DNA of 56,732 bases from a virus: positions 1 to 56,732 of the IMG/VR virus record IMGVR_UViG_3300010373_000055; one strand, given 5' to 3'. The notes under the pieces were generated by a model. It saw nothing but the letters and a program-made list of their open reading frames with translations, made no database searches and was not told the DNA's origin. Below are positions 49,345 through 56,732 of the stretch, one piece after another. The position numbers and the translations under genes were made by a program. How positions within the stretch are numbered: position 1 is the stretch's first letter; the number at the start of each line of letters is the position of its first letter.

Positions 49345-49699
49345 AATTGAGCGCCACACAGCAGAGACAATGTGTGAGGCGGTAGATGTACCGTTTGGCG
49401 ACACGTACCTGGAGCAGGCGGTTATCTTCCTGCGCGCACTGTCAATAAATCATGACCGCGAAATAACATACAATGGACTGTGGAAAGAGTATGGCCTGCC
49501 CGATGTAGCAATGCACGCCAAGAGTAAGGCTGCGCGCATGAATAATCATTCGCACAACCTCGCAGGTCCGTTTGTGGCTGATGATCCAGAGGAGGGATTC
49601 AAAGAAGCCGACCATGAGCAGCAGATAAAAGACAAGGCAGTTGACGACGCTCTTGACTTGGTGAATTATGGCGCGTTCTGTGCCCGACTGTCGTATTGA
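49331..49699 (+). CDS. DUF1599-like nucleotide-metabolism-associated protein
   Basis: A 122-residue helical protein with the DUF1599 spacing: YNGLWKEYGLPDVAMHAKSK followed by AARM and, later, DDALDLVNYGAF. The family is predicted in the literature to associate with nucleotide or base modification, though its chemistry is not established. Placement between a nucleotidase and a TSCPD protein fits. The match is by pattern only. Confidence 0.45.
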   Translation: MHITEIERHTAETMCEAVDVPFGDTYLEQAVIFLRALSINHDREITYNGLWKEYGLPDVAMHAKSKAARMNNHSHNLAGPFVADDPEEGFKEADHEQQIKDKAVDDALDLVNYGAFCARLSY

Positions 49700-49811
49700 T
49701 AAACTAGGCAGAGAGAAGCAAAGTCATCAGCAAAAGCCAATGTCTGGCTCCAAAAAACGACAGAGAAAACTACACCCAACTGCAAAGAAAAGAGAAAAGG
49801 GGCATGGCTAA
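49668..49811 (+). CDS. possible small basic protein, 47 aa
   Basis: The frame encodes a Lys/Arg/Gln-rich peptide (SGSKKRQRKLHPTAKKREKG) ending eight bases inside the next gene. ATG 49668 overlaps the previous gene by 32 bases; ATG 49740 would give 23 residues. It is the only content in this 100-base gap. Low support. Confidence 0.25.
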   Translation: MARSVPDCRIDKLGREKQSHQQKPMSGSKKRQRKLHPTAKKREKGHG

Positions 49812-49950
49812 GAAAGAGATAGAGAAAATGATTGAGGACTATTGGGATGCAGTTGATGAAGAAGAAGATGCTAGTAGCAGCGCCAGCGCATTGCGCGAGG
49901 ATTTAGAGAATGTTGGTATCGAGGTAGATAAGACAGACAGGCCAAAATGA
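49804..49950 (+). CDS. hypothetical acidic protein, 48 aa
   Basis: A small acidic helical protein (MAKKEIEKMIEDYWDAVDEE) that overlaps the next gene as ATGA and is preceded by AAAAGGGGC. Not recognised. Confidence 0.45.
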   Translation: MAKKEIEKMIEDYWDAVDEEEDASSSASALREDLENVGIEVDKTDRPK

Positions 49951-50471
49951 TAAGTAAGAAAGAAGCCGCAGAAGGCGACCCTATGAAAAAAGCTGTAGCG
50001 CAGGCTTGGAAGGACCACATGACGCAGCGCGACAAACACGCAGAGGATTCGATGGAGGGCGCTGTAGGTCCTGAGCGGCGCACGCTACAGGGCACGCGCA
50101 GCGGTCCGACAGTCAAGCTAGAGGTCGGCGGCGTAGAGGGTTACATCACAGCGAACGGCTTCGAGGACGGACATTTGGGGGAGGTTTTCTATCATGGATT
50201 TGGAAAGGAGGGCAGCACGCTAGAGGGGTGGACGCAGGGATTCGCAATGATGACGAGCATTGCTTTACAGTATGGGGCGAAACTCGACATGCTGGCGCGT
50301 AAGTGTGCTCACATGCGCTTCGAGCCTAACGGAGAAACTAACGATCCAGACATCCCGTGGTGTGCAAGCGTAATTGATTACACGATGCGCTGGCTAGCCA
50401 AGCACTATGGTGATGCAAAACTCAACGCCGAACTAGACGAGATAACCCGCAAAATGAGGAAACCGCTATGA
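49947..50471 (+). CDS. TSCPD-domain protein
   Basis: A 174-residue protein. Residues about 55-165 read as the TSCPD domain found at the end of B12-dependent ribonucleotide reductases and alone in phages: VEGYITANGFEDGHLGEVFY, HGFGKEGSTLEGW, SIALQYGAKLDMLARKC, and SVIDYTMRWLAK. Its role in phages is not settled; a link to reductases or nucleotide modification is assumed from context. ATGA overlaps on both sides. Confidence 0.65.
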   Translation: MISKKEAAEGDPMKKAVAQAWKDHMTQRDKHAEDSMEGAVGPERRTLQGTRSGPTVKLEVGGVEGYITANGFEDGHLGEVFYHGFGKEGSTLEGWTQGFAMMTSIALQYGAKLDMLARKCAHMRFEPNGETNDPDIPWCASVIDYTMRWLAKHYGDAKLNAELDEITRKMRKPL

Positions 50472-50884
50472 AGATATACGTGGGAGGCGCGATAGATGAC
50501 ACGTCTATCGAGCGCGTGCGGCAGGTGCAGGCGCACGTAGCGCGTTGTGGACATAAGATAACGTTCGATTGGACCACACATAAGATCGACCCACACGCTT
50601 CGGAGACTTGGCGCAAGCAGGAGCTAGCGCACATGGAGCTTGCAGGCGTAGAGCGAGCAGATATTTTGATTGCATTGTATCCTGACGGTCGTGGTTTGTC
50701 GATGGAGATAGGTTACAAGATGGGCAAGATGCTAAGTAACGAACAGCTACCTAATGGTAAGCCGCCAATATGGGTTGTCGATCCGAAGCGACCTGCCTTG
50801 TTTTATTCCCTACATTGCATCAAGGTTGTCGATTGGGATGACCTGGCTAAAGAGATAGAGAATCTTCCAGACTTGGAACGATAA
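50468..50884 (+). CDS. nucleoside deoxyribosyltransferase-like protein
   Basis: A 138-residue protein with a start like the deoxyribosyltransferase-like fold (KIYVGGAIDD), HKITFDWTTHKID, a conserved ELAHMELAGVERADILIALY, PDGRGLSMEIGYKMG with the Glu seen as nucleophile in related enzymes, and an end VVDWDDLA. The family includes transferases and nucleotide hydrolases, so the exact reaction is open. Confidence 0.65.
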   Translation: MKIYVGGAIDDTSIERVRQVQAHVARCGHKITFDWTTHKIDPHASETWRKQELAHMELAGVERADILIALYPDGRGLSMEIGYKMGKMLSNEQLPNGKPPIWVVDPKRPALFYSLHCIKVVDWDDLAKEIENLPDLER

Positions 50885-51165
50885 TGGCAGTCTACGTTGA
50901 CAACGCAGAAATCCCTTTTAGCAACATGACGATGAGTCATTTAGAGGCTGATAAATTACCGGAGCTTCATCATTTCGCCGCACGTTTAGGATTGCGAAGA
51001 AGTTGGTTTCAGAATAAGTCTGTACCACACTATGATGTAAGTCGTGCTAAGCGCTTGCAGGCAATAAAGATGGGAGCAATTGCTGAGGATTGTTATAGCT
51101 TTAGAGATAATAAAGTGCGAGACGAACGTCACGAACGTTGGCGCAAAATAGGTAAAGGCAAGTAA
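50884..51165 (+). CDS. DUF4031 protein
   Basis: A 93-residue protein matching DUF4031: MAVYVDNAEIPF, SHLEADKLPELHHFAARLGL, RRSWFQNKSVPHYDVS and RAKRLQAIKMGAIA. The family has conserved His, Tyr and Asp residues but no known activity. It shares one base with each neighbour. Confidence 0.7.
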   Translation: MAVYVDNAEIPFSNMTMSHLEADKLPELHHFAARLGLRRSWFQNKSVPHYDVSRAKRLQAIKMGAIAEDCYSFRDNKVRDERHERWRKIGKGK

Positions 51166-54100
51166 TGGGCGATAAGGTAGACCTAACTAAGAGCGCTGCC
51201 TTTGCAGGGCGGCAGAAGTCAGAGTGTTCACACGAACATCAGACGGTAACTGTGCGAGCGCAGCGGCGCCAGAGAGCGGCGGCAAGGGCGCACGTAGGGC
51301 TAAAGCCGATGCGCTTTGTGTCCCTCCACCACCACTCGACTCTAGGCTCTTATATGGACGGATATCAGCTACCGGAGGCGCACGTTAGGAGGGCCACCGA
51401 GATAAACATGAGTGGGTTGGCGATGACCGAGCACGGCAACATCGACAGTCACGTCAAGTTCGAGGCAGCGGCAGAAAAGCACAACATCAAGGCGATCTTC
51501 GGATGTGAGTTCTACACAGGGAGGGTTGGAGAACATGCGACGCAGAGTAAGTATCACCTTACCGTATTGGCCGCAACACAGGAAGGGTATCGAAATCTAC
51601 TTCAGCTCGTCACCAAGTCTTTCTCTGAGGGTTTTCATTATCACGCTACCATTTCCGGTGAGATGCTCTATCGTCACCGAAAAGGGCTCATTATACTAAG
51701 TGGTTGTCAGGGAAGTTTATTGCATTGCTCAGCAGTTGGTGGTAAGATGATAAAGGAAGAGGATGCGAGTTATGAGCGGGCGCGTAAAGTCGCTGAATGG
51801 TTCAAGCGAAAGTTTGAGGGCAGTTACTACATTGAGGTTCAGGGATTTCCCGAGCTTTCCGCCACCAAACGATTCGCTCCCATGGCAGAGCGTCTATCGA
51901 ACGAGTTACACATTCCGCTGGTGGGGAGTATGGATTGTCACTACACCGCTCCAGAGGAGGTTGAGCTTCAGCAGGTCCTCCACAATGTCAGGCCGGGTGA
52001 GAAGAAGACTTTGGAGGAGCAGATTAGGTCTTGGGGTTATACAGTACCTCTGTGCCCACCACCCACGGATCGCGCGCTATTTAGGCGATTGGTTGACACG
52101 GGACTTAGTAAAAGAGCCGCCAGCGAGGCCATCATAAATACAGAGGTTATCGCGCAGCAGTGCAACGTTACTCTGCCAAAGTTGCCAATGGTCGAGTTTC
52201 CGCTACCTGTTGGATTCGATACTGCGATCAAATTTTGGCGCCATCTAATAAAGGAGGGGTGGAGGTATCGAGGCTTCAATAAGTTACCAAGAAATGAGAG
52301 AGAGAGATATCGTGCGCGTCTGCTCTATGAGATGGAGATCATTGAGAAAAAGGGATTCGTCGGTTACTTGCTCATCGTTGCCGACTCAATTGTATACGCT
52401 AAGGAAAATGAAATACCATGTCACTGCCGAGGTAGTGCAGCCGGGAGCTTAGTTACTTACTGCCTGCGCATCACTGAGGTAAACCCGATGCTATTCCCCA
52501 ATCTAGTGTTCGAGAGGTTCATAGATGTCAGCCGTGCTGATTTACCTGATATTGATGTTGACTTTGATAGTGACCGCCGTCACCTTGTGCGCGAGTACAT
52601 GGTTGGTAAGTATGGCGAGCGTTGCGTTAGCAATATCGGGACCTTCACTTACTATAAGTCTCGCCTTGCTCTTGATGATGTGGGAAGAGTATTTCAGATT
52701 CCAAAATTTGAAATCGAGATTGTCAAGGCTCGACTAATTGAGCGCTCGTCAGGTGACATCCGTGCGAGCGCTACGATTGAAGATACCGCCGAACAGTTCG
52801 AGGACGCGCGAGCAGTGTTCGAGAAGCACCCCGATCTATACAAGGCAATGGATCTAGAGGGTAACGTCAAGGGGTTCGGAGTACATGCGGCAGGTCTGGT
52901 AATTAGTAACAGGCCAATTGAAGAGATGTGCGCGGTATATTCGCGCATTGTCAACAAGCAGCTTATCTCCTGCGTCAGCATGGATAAGTACGATGCCGAG
53001 CGACAGGGCTTGCTAAAGCTCGACTATCTAGGGCTGAAGACGCTAGCGATGATCGCTGAGAGTCTAAGGCAGATCGGCAAGCCGCTGACTTTTCTCTACA
53101 ATTTACTATTAGATATGGAGGAGGTTTTAGATGGGTTCCGTGAGAATGATGTTACAGGTGTATTCCAGTTCGACGGTCTTGCCATGCGGTCGGTTTGTGG
53201 AGCACTCAAACCCGATAGCTTCAAGGAGATATGCGACGTCAATGCACTCTCCCGACCAGGCCCCCTTCACAATGGAGCCGCAGATGAGTATATCGAGATC
53301 AAGCGTGGCTCGAAGAAGCCGGAGCTTATTCACCCTGCTTTGGACTCCATCACGGCCGACACTCACCACCAGATCGTATATCAGGAGCAGATTTTGCGAG
53401 TCGTCACCGAGGTCGGTAATTTTGACTGGACACATGCTAGCTATATACGCCGAATTATTTCCAAGAGCCTTGGAGTAGAAGAGTTCAACAGGCAGTGGGC
53501 TAGGTTTTGGGAGGGCGCTAAGGAATACCACAAACGTAACGGTGGTGAGCCGATCAACAAGGAAATCGCTAAATTGATTTGGTCTCTGTGCATAACGTCC
53601 GGCACCTACGCCTTCAACGCTGCCCATTGTGTTAGCTACGGCATGTTAGCTTATTGGACAATGTGGATAAAGCGTCTCTACCCAATTATCTTCTATGCCG
53701 CCAGTCTTCAGAAGATGTCCGACAAAAAACCGAAGGGACAGAAAGATGCCAGCATCAAGATGGGTCGCCACGCCATACTGCTACGCGATGCTGCGGCAGG
53801 CCGGGGAAAACGCGCACCAATACGAATCCTGCCGCCCCATCCGACTAGAAGCGGGGTGGATTGGAGAGCTACAAACTCCGGGCTTCAGAGCGGTTGGCGA
53901 CAGGGAGGAGCAGCAGCAGTCGGAGCACGCGCTATCGAGTACCGCGAAAGCAATGGTGTAGTAAAAGACTGGAAAACCTATTTGGCAGTGCCCGGTATTG
54001 GTCCGAAGACAGTAGCCAAGATGGAAGAACTAGAGAAAATGGATGACCCATTTGAGGTCCTGAAGCTAAGCAAAATGATCGCAGAGGTAAAGCGTAACCT

Positions 54101-54485
54101 TACTCGGTGGGGCATCCCGCAGGCAACGCACACAAGCATGGAGGTTCCTCACGCACGCGGTAGCGACACACGGGTGGTGTGGGTTGGCATTGCAATCACA
54201 CGCAATCTGCGCGACATCTACGAGCACAACCGCGCGCACGGCGGCGATGAGCTAAAACGCGATGAGATAAAACATCCAGAGCTAAACGAGCTAATGATAA
54301 TGAGGGCTACCGATGGTGAAGAGCAGATTGCAGTTCGCATCGACAGGTTCAAGTATCCACATTTCCGCGAGGCCCTGTGGGGCTTACGACTAGGGCACGA
54401 TGCTATAGTTGTCGAGGGGATAAAGCCGGGGTGGCGCACGTCCCGTGAAATATACATAAAAAACATGTGGGTAGTTTCACCATGA
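51165..54485 (+). CDS. dnaE: DNA polymerase III alpha subunit (DnaE-type)
   Basis: The 1106-residue C-family polymerase. An N-terminal basic extension of 50 residues precedes the PHP domain: SLHHHSTLGSYMDG (about 53-66), MTEHGN, FGCEFYTG and DCHY keep the metal-binding residues. The polymerase active site DLPDIDVDFDSDRRHLV begins near residue 458. FGVHAAGLVIS, QEQI and TFAFNAAH-type motifs follow, and a helix-hairpin-helix (VPGIGPKTVAKMEELEK) lies near 940. It would be the replicative polymerase of the phage, working with the primase-helicase. Confidence 0.85.
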   Translation: MGDKVDLTKSAAFAGRQKSECSHEHQTVTVRAQRRQRAAARAHVGLKPMRFVSLHHHSTLGSYMDGYQLPEAHVRRATEINMSGLAMTEHGNIDSHVKFEAAAEKHNIKAIFGCEFYTGRVGEHATQSKYHLTVLAATQEGYRNLLQLVTKSFSEGFHYHATISGEMLYRHRKGLIILSGCQGSLLHCSAVGGKMIKEEDASYERARKVAEWFKRKFEGSYYIEVQGFPELSATKRFAPMAERLSNELHIPLVGSMDCHYTAPEEVELQQVLHNVRPGEKKTLEEQIRSWGYTVPLCPPPTDRALFRRLVDTGLSKRAASEAIINTEVIAQQCNVTLPKLPMVEFPLPVGFDTAIKFWRHLIKEGWRYRGFNKLPRNERERYRARLLYEMEIIEKKGFVGYLLIVADSIVYAKENEIPCHCRGSAAGSLVTYCLRITEVNPMLFPNLVFERFIDVSRADLPDIDVDFDSDRRHLVREYMVGKYGERCVSNIGTFTYYKSRLALDDVGRVFQIPKFEIEIVKARLIERSSGDIRASATIEDTAEQFEDARAVFEKHPDLYKAMDLEGNVKGFGVHAAGLVISNRPIEEMCAVYSRIVNKQLISCVSMDKYDAERQGLLKLDYLGLKTLAMIAESLRQIGKPLTFLYNLLLDMEEVLDGFRENDVTGVFQFDGLAMRSVCGALKPDSFKEICDVNALSRPGPLHNGAADEYIEIKRGSKKPELIHPALDSITADTHHQIVYQEQILRVVTEVGNFDWTHASYIRRIISKSLGVEEFNRQWARFWEGAKEYHKRNGGEPINKEIAKLIWSLCITSGTYAFNAAHCVSYGMLAYWTMWIKRLYPIIFYAASLQKMSDKKPKGQKDASIKMGRHAILLRDAAAGRGKRAPIRILPPHPTRSGVDWRATNSGLQSGWRQGGAAAVGARAIEYRESNGVVKDWKTYLAVPGIGPKTVAKMEELEKMDDPFEVLKLSKMIAEVKRNLTRWGIPQATHTSMEVPHARGSDTRVVWVGIAITRNLRDIYEHNRAHGGDELKRDEIKHPELNELMIMRATDGEEQIAVRIDRFKYPHFREALWGLRLGHDAIVVEGIKPGWRTSREIYIKNMWVVSP

Positions 54486-54633
54486 CGCAGTACAACCGCA
54501 ATACTTCTTTTGCCCAAAATGCAAAGGATCATATACTGTACGCAATAATGGTAGACGCTATTGTATGACCTGCGAAAATAAAGAACGAATTAGGAGGCGC
54601 AATGAAAGAAGAGATAGCAAACTGGGCCGATAA
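54482..54633 (+). CDS. small zinc-ribbon protein, frameshifted
   Basis: The ATG at 54482 overlaps the polymerase stop as ATGA but its frame (MTQYNRNTS...) ends soon at 54568. A second frame encodes a full zinc ribbon, QYFFCPKCKGSYTVRNNGRR then YCMTCENKERIRR, but has no start codon after the preceding stop. One missing base between about 54491 and 54505 joins them to a 50-residue gene that ends inside the ThyX gene. The AGGAGG of thyX lies within it. Confidence 0.5.
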
Positions 54634-55495
54634 GGCGATGTATGATGCGGCGCCAATGCAGAGCATAGAACCACAGGTGCACCTTTTGAGCGCGACTCCT
54701 GACCCGCTAGGAGCCATTGCGGCGGCGTGCAGGATGTATGAAGGCAAGCCCACATATGCCCTAAAGGACATCACGGACGAAGAACGCGAAGCTGCCTGGC
54801 AGCAGGTAAACGAGACACACCTAAAGGCACCGCTAGAGTTCGTGGACCTTCATTTCTTTATCGAGGGCGTCACGCGCAGTAATACTCACCAGATGGTGCG
54901 TCAGAGGACCGCAGTCTATGCGCAGGAGTCCCTACGCTTCGCGGTCAAGGGCGAAATGTCGAAGGAGGTAGCGCTCCCACCGTCCCTACAGGGCGGGGAC
55001 AAGAAACGTGCTAGGGATATGTGGTTGCTTACAACCGAGAACTTAGAGGAGGTTTACAACGCTCTGATCGGTGAAGGTGTTCCCGCCGAGGATGCGCGGG
55101 GTCTACTACCGCACGCCATCACCACACGTCTCAATTACAAGACCAACCTCCGCAATCTACTAGAGCACGCGGGCAATCGCCTGTGCACTCAGGCACAGTA
55201 CGAGTGGCGGGCAGTGTTCGCAGGCATCGTCAAGGCCATCCACGACTACTCGCCACCACAGTACGAACCGCGCAGCGTGCACGCACCGATAGTACAGAAA
55301 TGGAATAAATGGCAGTTTGAGCTAATTGCAGGATCAGGAGTTTTCAAGCCTGTGTGTTTTCAGCTAGGCCACTGCCCATTCAACGCCAAATTTGATCGTG
55401 GTTGCACTATCCGTAAACGTGTTGAAGAAGGTAGGTTCGATCAGATCAATTATGAAGAGTGGATGTACTACCCGACAGCGGGCCGAGTTCTGTAA
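54602..55495 (+). CDS. thyX: flavin-dependent thymidylate synthase ThyX
   Basis: The 297-residue protein carries the ThyX motif as RQRTAVYAQESLRF (residues 100-113), the RHR-x7-S signature that binds dUMP and flavin, and a C-terminal LLEHAGNRLCTQAQYEWRAV. ThyX methylates dUMP with methylene-tetrahydrofolate and FAD. It is longer than typical 220-250 residue forms, with an extended C-terminus. A perfect AGGAGG lies five bases upstream of ATG 54602. With dCTP deaminase it forms a route from dCTP to dTMP. Confidence 0.85.
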   Translation: MKEEIANWADKAMYDAAPMQSIEPQVHLLSATPDPLGAIAAACRMYEGKPTYALKDITDEEREAAWQQVNETHLKAPLEFVDLHFFIEGVTRSNTHQMVRQRTAVYAQESLRFAVKGEMSKEVALPPSLQGGDKKRARDMWLLTTENLEEVYNALIGEGVPAEDARGLLPHAITTRLNYKTNLRNLLEHAGNRLCTQAQYEWRAVFAGIVKAIHDYSPPQYEPRSVHAPIVQKWNKWQFELIAGSGVFKPVCFQLGHCPFNAKFDRGCTIRKRVEEGRFDQINYEEWMYYPTAGRVL

Positions 55496-55508
55496 TCAAT
55501 CTAGGAGT

Positions 55509-56174
55509 GTGAGAGGTATCAAGCCATGGAAACCGTATATATTGCTCTCGCTATTTGGGCTCTGTTTATTCTTGCTTTCTGCTTCGGCATCTGCTTGGCA
55601 GGTCGCAGGAGCAAGCGTCTACGGAGGAAAATGTGAGTATGGATCGACAGGCTATCGAGGAGACAATCTCAATTCTGTGCCCTGGTCCTTTGCCGAGTTG
55701 GACATGGGTACAGCTATGGGGAACTTACGTTACGATGAGGGCATTTTACTACGAGACAAAAGCACGCACAGGATGGCCGTGGTTCGCAAGCGAGATATCG
55801 GAGGAGGCGGCGATGCAGTAAATGGAGTTCCACGTAGGATCGACTTATGGATGCCAGTAGCAGAATATTTATCAAACGCAAGTTGCACATGGACAGGAGT
55901 TGTGGAATGGCGAAGGTTGTCAGGAAAAAAGCGCAGGCCAGACGGTCCAGTACGAAAGCGACGCGCACACCACAGGATGAAGCCAACGCGAGTACAAGCA
56001 AAAGCGATAATGATCGGTTTGGGGCAGAAGTTAGGAGCGTTGCAGATAACTTCGCCATCATTGGCAAGCGACTACGCGAGTCCGGCGACGACGAAGGCGA
56101 GCGGTTTGTCAACGCCTTTGGTGGTCTCCTTATGGGATGTTGGCTTGAGCTTCACAGGATTGCTGATGCGCTAG
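55509..56174 (+). CDS. secreted double-psi beta-barrel (RlpA-like) protein
   Basis: The frame from GTG 55509 has a signal peptide (YILLSLFGLCLFLLSASASA, cleavage after Ala) and then a clear double-psi barrel: ASVYGGKCEYGSTGYRGDNL, SFAELDMG, VVRKRDIGGGGDAVNG, RRIDLWMPVAEYL, ending near VVEWRRL. Such barrels occur in RlpA-type transglycosylases and expansin-like wall-binding proteins. The last 90 codons overlap the next gene out of frame and look non-coding, so the true end is probably near 55915. A 36-residue hydrophobic frame in the signal region (55526-55636) is probably its shadow. Confidence 0.55.
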   Translation: MRGIKPWKPYILLSLFGLCLFLLSASASAWQVAGASVYGGKCEYGSTGYRGDNLNSVPWSFAELDMGTAMGNLRYDEGILLRDKSTHRMAVVRKRDIGGGGDAVNGVPRRIDLWMPVAEYLSNASCTWTGVVEWRRLSGKKRRPDGPVRKRRAHHRMKPTRVQAKAIMIGLGQKLGALQITSPSLASDYASPATTKASGLSTPLVVSLWDVGLSFTGLLMR

Positions 56175-56269
56175 ATCATAAAGCAGCGCTCGACTTTATC
56201 CGCGAATACGAAGGTAAATCTGGACCAATCCAGTTTATGGGTTCGAGTAAAGAATCGGCAAGCAAATGA
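55907..56269 (+). CDS. hypothetical protein, 120 aa
   Basis: A Lys/Arg-rich N-terminus (KVVRKKAQARRSSTKATRTP), a short disordered linker, then a helical domain (SVADNFAIIGKRLRESGDDE; CWLELHRIADALDHKAALDF). I chose ATG 55907, after the barrel domain of the upstream gene. It overlaps the next gene as ATGA. Not recognised. Confidence 0.5.
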   Translation: MAKVVRKKAQARRSSTKATRTPQDEANASTSKSDNDRFGAEVRSVADNFAIIGKRLRESGDDEGERFVNAFGGLLMGCWLELHRIADALDHKAALDFIREYEGKSGPIQFMGSSKESASK

Positions 56270-56394
56270 AAATCTGCTGGGTATGTAAAGGTCTTGGGCA
56301 TTTATGTATCTGGCAGAATAATGGGCATGGGCAACAGGAACAAGTAAAGCGCCCATGCCAAGACTGCCACGGATTAGGGGTGACGCCAAAGTGA
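56266..56394 (+). CDS. micro zinc-finger protein with DnaJ-type motifs, 42 aa
   Basis: Two CxxCxGxG-like motifs, CWVCKGLG at the start and CQDCHGLG at the end, form a complete DnaJ-style zinc site in 42 residues. In DnaJ the motif binds zinc and client proteins. ATGA overlap with the previous gene and GTGA overlap with the next support it as a gene. Confidence 0.55.
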   Translation: MKICWVCKGLGHLCIWQNNGHGQQEQVKRPCQDCHGLGVTPK

Positions 56395-56630
56395 GACGAC
56401 GCAAGCAGGGCCGGTTACGCAAGCTCAACTATTTAGATCGACAGCGCAAGAAAGCGCGCAACGAACGGCGCGGACGCATTAGCAAAGTAGTCGCGTGGGA
56501 GAAGAGTCACGTACATAAAATGTTCAAACCGTGGACTGACACGGACGTGACAAAGAGCAAAAAGAAAATCGCAGTTGATTCGTTAGTTGATGCTTTGAAA
56601 ACACTTGGTGATGCGAAAGGGAGGGAGTGA
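56391..56630 (+). CDS. hypothetical basic protein, 79 aa
   Basis: A very basic N-terminal half (RRRKQGRLRKLNYLDRQRKK) and a helical end (IAVDSLVDALKTLGDAKG). GTG 56391 overlaps the previous stop; an ATG 36 bases upstream is in the zinc gene and less likely. Nucleic-acid binding is likely by charge only. Confidence 0.45.
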   Translation: MRRRKQGRLRKLNYLDRQRKKARNERRGRISKVVAWEKSHVHKMFKPWTDTDVTKSKKKIAVDSLVDALKTLGDAKGRE

Positions 56631-56732
56631 TGGAAGAGGGAGAGCAGATTGGTCCCGGCCTCAAATACCAGGGAGACTTGGATGACGGCAAAGTTTCTCC
56701 GTTCGCTCGCGTACAGACACCGGAGGAAACCG
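56630..56732 (+). CDS. hypothetical protein, partial at window end
   Basis: The frame opens at ATG 56630 in a TGATG overlap after GGGAGGG, with an acidic start (MEEGEQIGPGLKYQGDLDDG), and runs off the end of the window. Nothing more can be said. Confidence 0.4.
   Translation, partial: MEEGEQIGPGLKYQGDLDDGKVSPFARVQTPEET

Noticed and set aside
55526-55821. Two small frames (55526-55636 and 55633-55821) as genes after ThyX
   Set aside because: They are well spaced and have a GGAGG, but the overlapping frame has a signal peptide and a clear double-psi barrel, so these look like shadows of it. The choice is not fully certain.
1-56732. CRISPR array, integrase, insertion sequence or reverse transcriptase
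   Set aside because: No regularly spaced repeats, recombinase motifs, transposase or RT motifs were seen in any frame of the window.

Overview
The window is one continuous stretch of a tailed-phage genome (or a prophage) with a contractile tail. Every gene I can support is on the plus strand, and many neighbours overlap as ATGA, GTGA or TAATG. A sheath, a tube, two tail-chaperone-like genes, a tape measure, a LysM hub protein, gp25-like and J-like baseplate proteins and a tail-protein-I homologue make it a myovirus. Peptidoglycan-directed enzymes (a GH25 endolysin with an export signal, a papain-like peptidase, an NlpC/P60 domain in the tail hub), ThyX and probable leaderless promoters fit a Gram-positive, perhaps actinobacterial, host; that host call is inference. 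No integrase, tRNA or CRISPR array was seen, and both ends of the window are open.

Layout. 1-6.6 kb: small hypothetical genes, a RuvC-like resolvase, three consecutive coiled-coil/membrane proteins, and a cluster of micropeptides. 6.6-18.9 kb: terminase, lysis-type enzymes, portal, Mu-I-like protease, decoration protein, major capsid protein and connector genes. 19-32.4 kb: sheath, tube, chaperones, tape measure, hub, baseplate and fibres. 32.4-40.5 kb: small early-type genes behind a repeated promoter/operator module, two paralogous DNA-binding proteins, a DUF2786-like protein, an SNF2 helicase, and a structured leader RNA. 40.5-56.7 kb: replication and nucleotide metabolism (dCTP deaminase, PD-(D/E)XK nuclease, RecA-like ATPase, DUF669/SAP-like protein, primase fused to an MCM-like ATPase, HAD phosphatase, DUF1599-like, TSCPD, deoxyribosyltransferase-like, DUF4031, DNA polymerase III alpha, ThyX) and a secreted double-psi beta-barrel protein.

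Two things stand out. First, a cis-regulatory layer: three promoters share an 11-bp tandem repeat where the -35 box should be, and one 100-base leader can fold so that a 9-bp stem ends directly at a start codon. Second, at least nine genes, several of them essential, are interrupted by in-frame stops (TAG, TGA, TAA, TAG) or single-base frameshifts, often at short homopolymers. Sequencing or assembly error or decay is the simplest reading, recoding is the alternative. I give the full reconstructed gene spans and mark each lesion.
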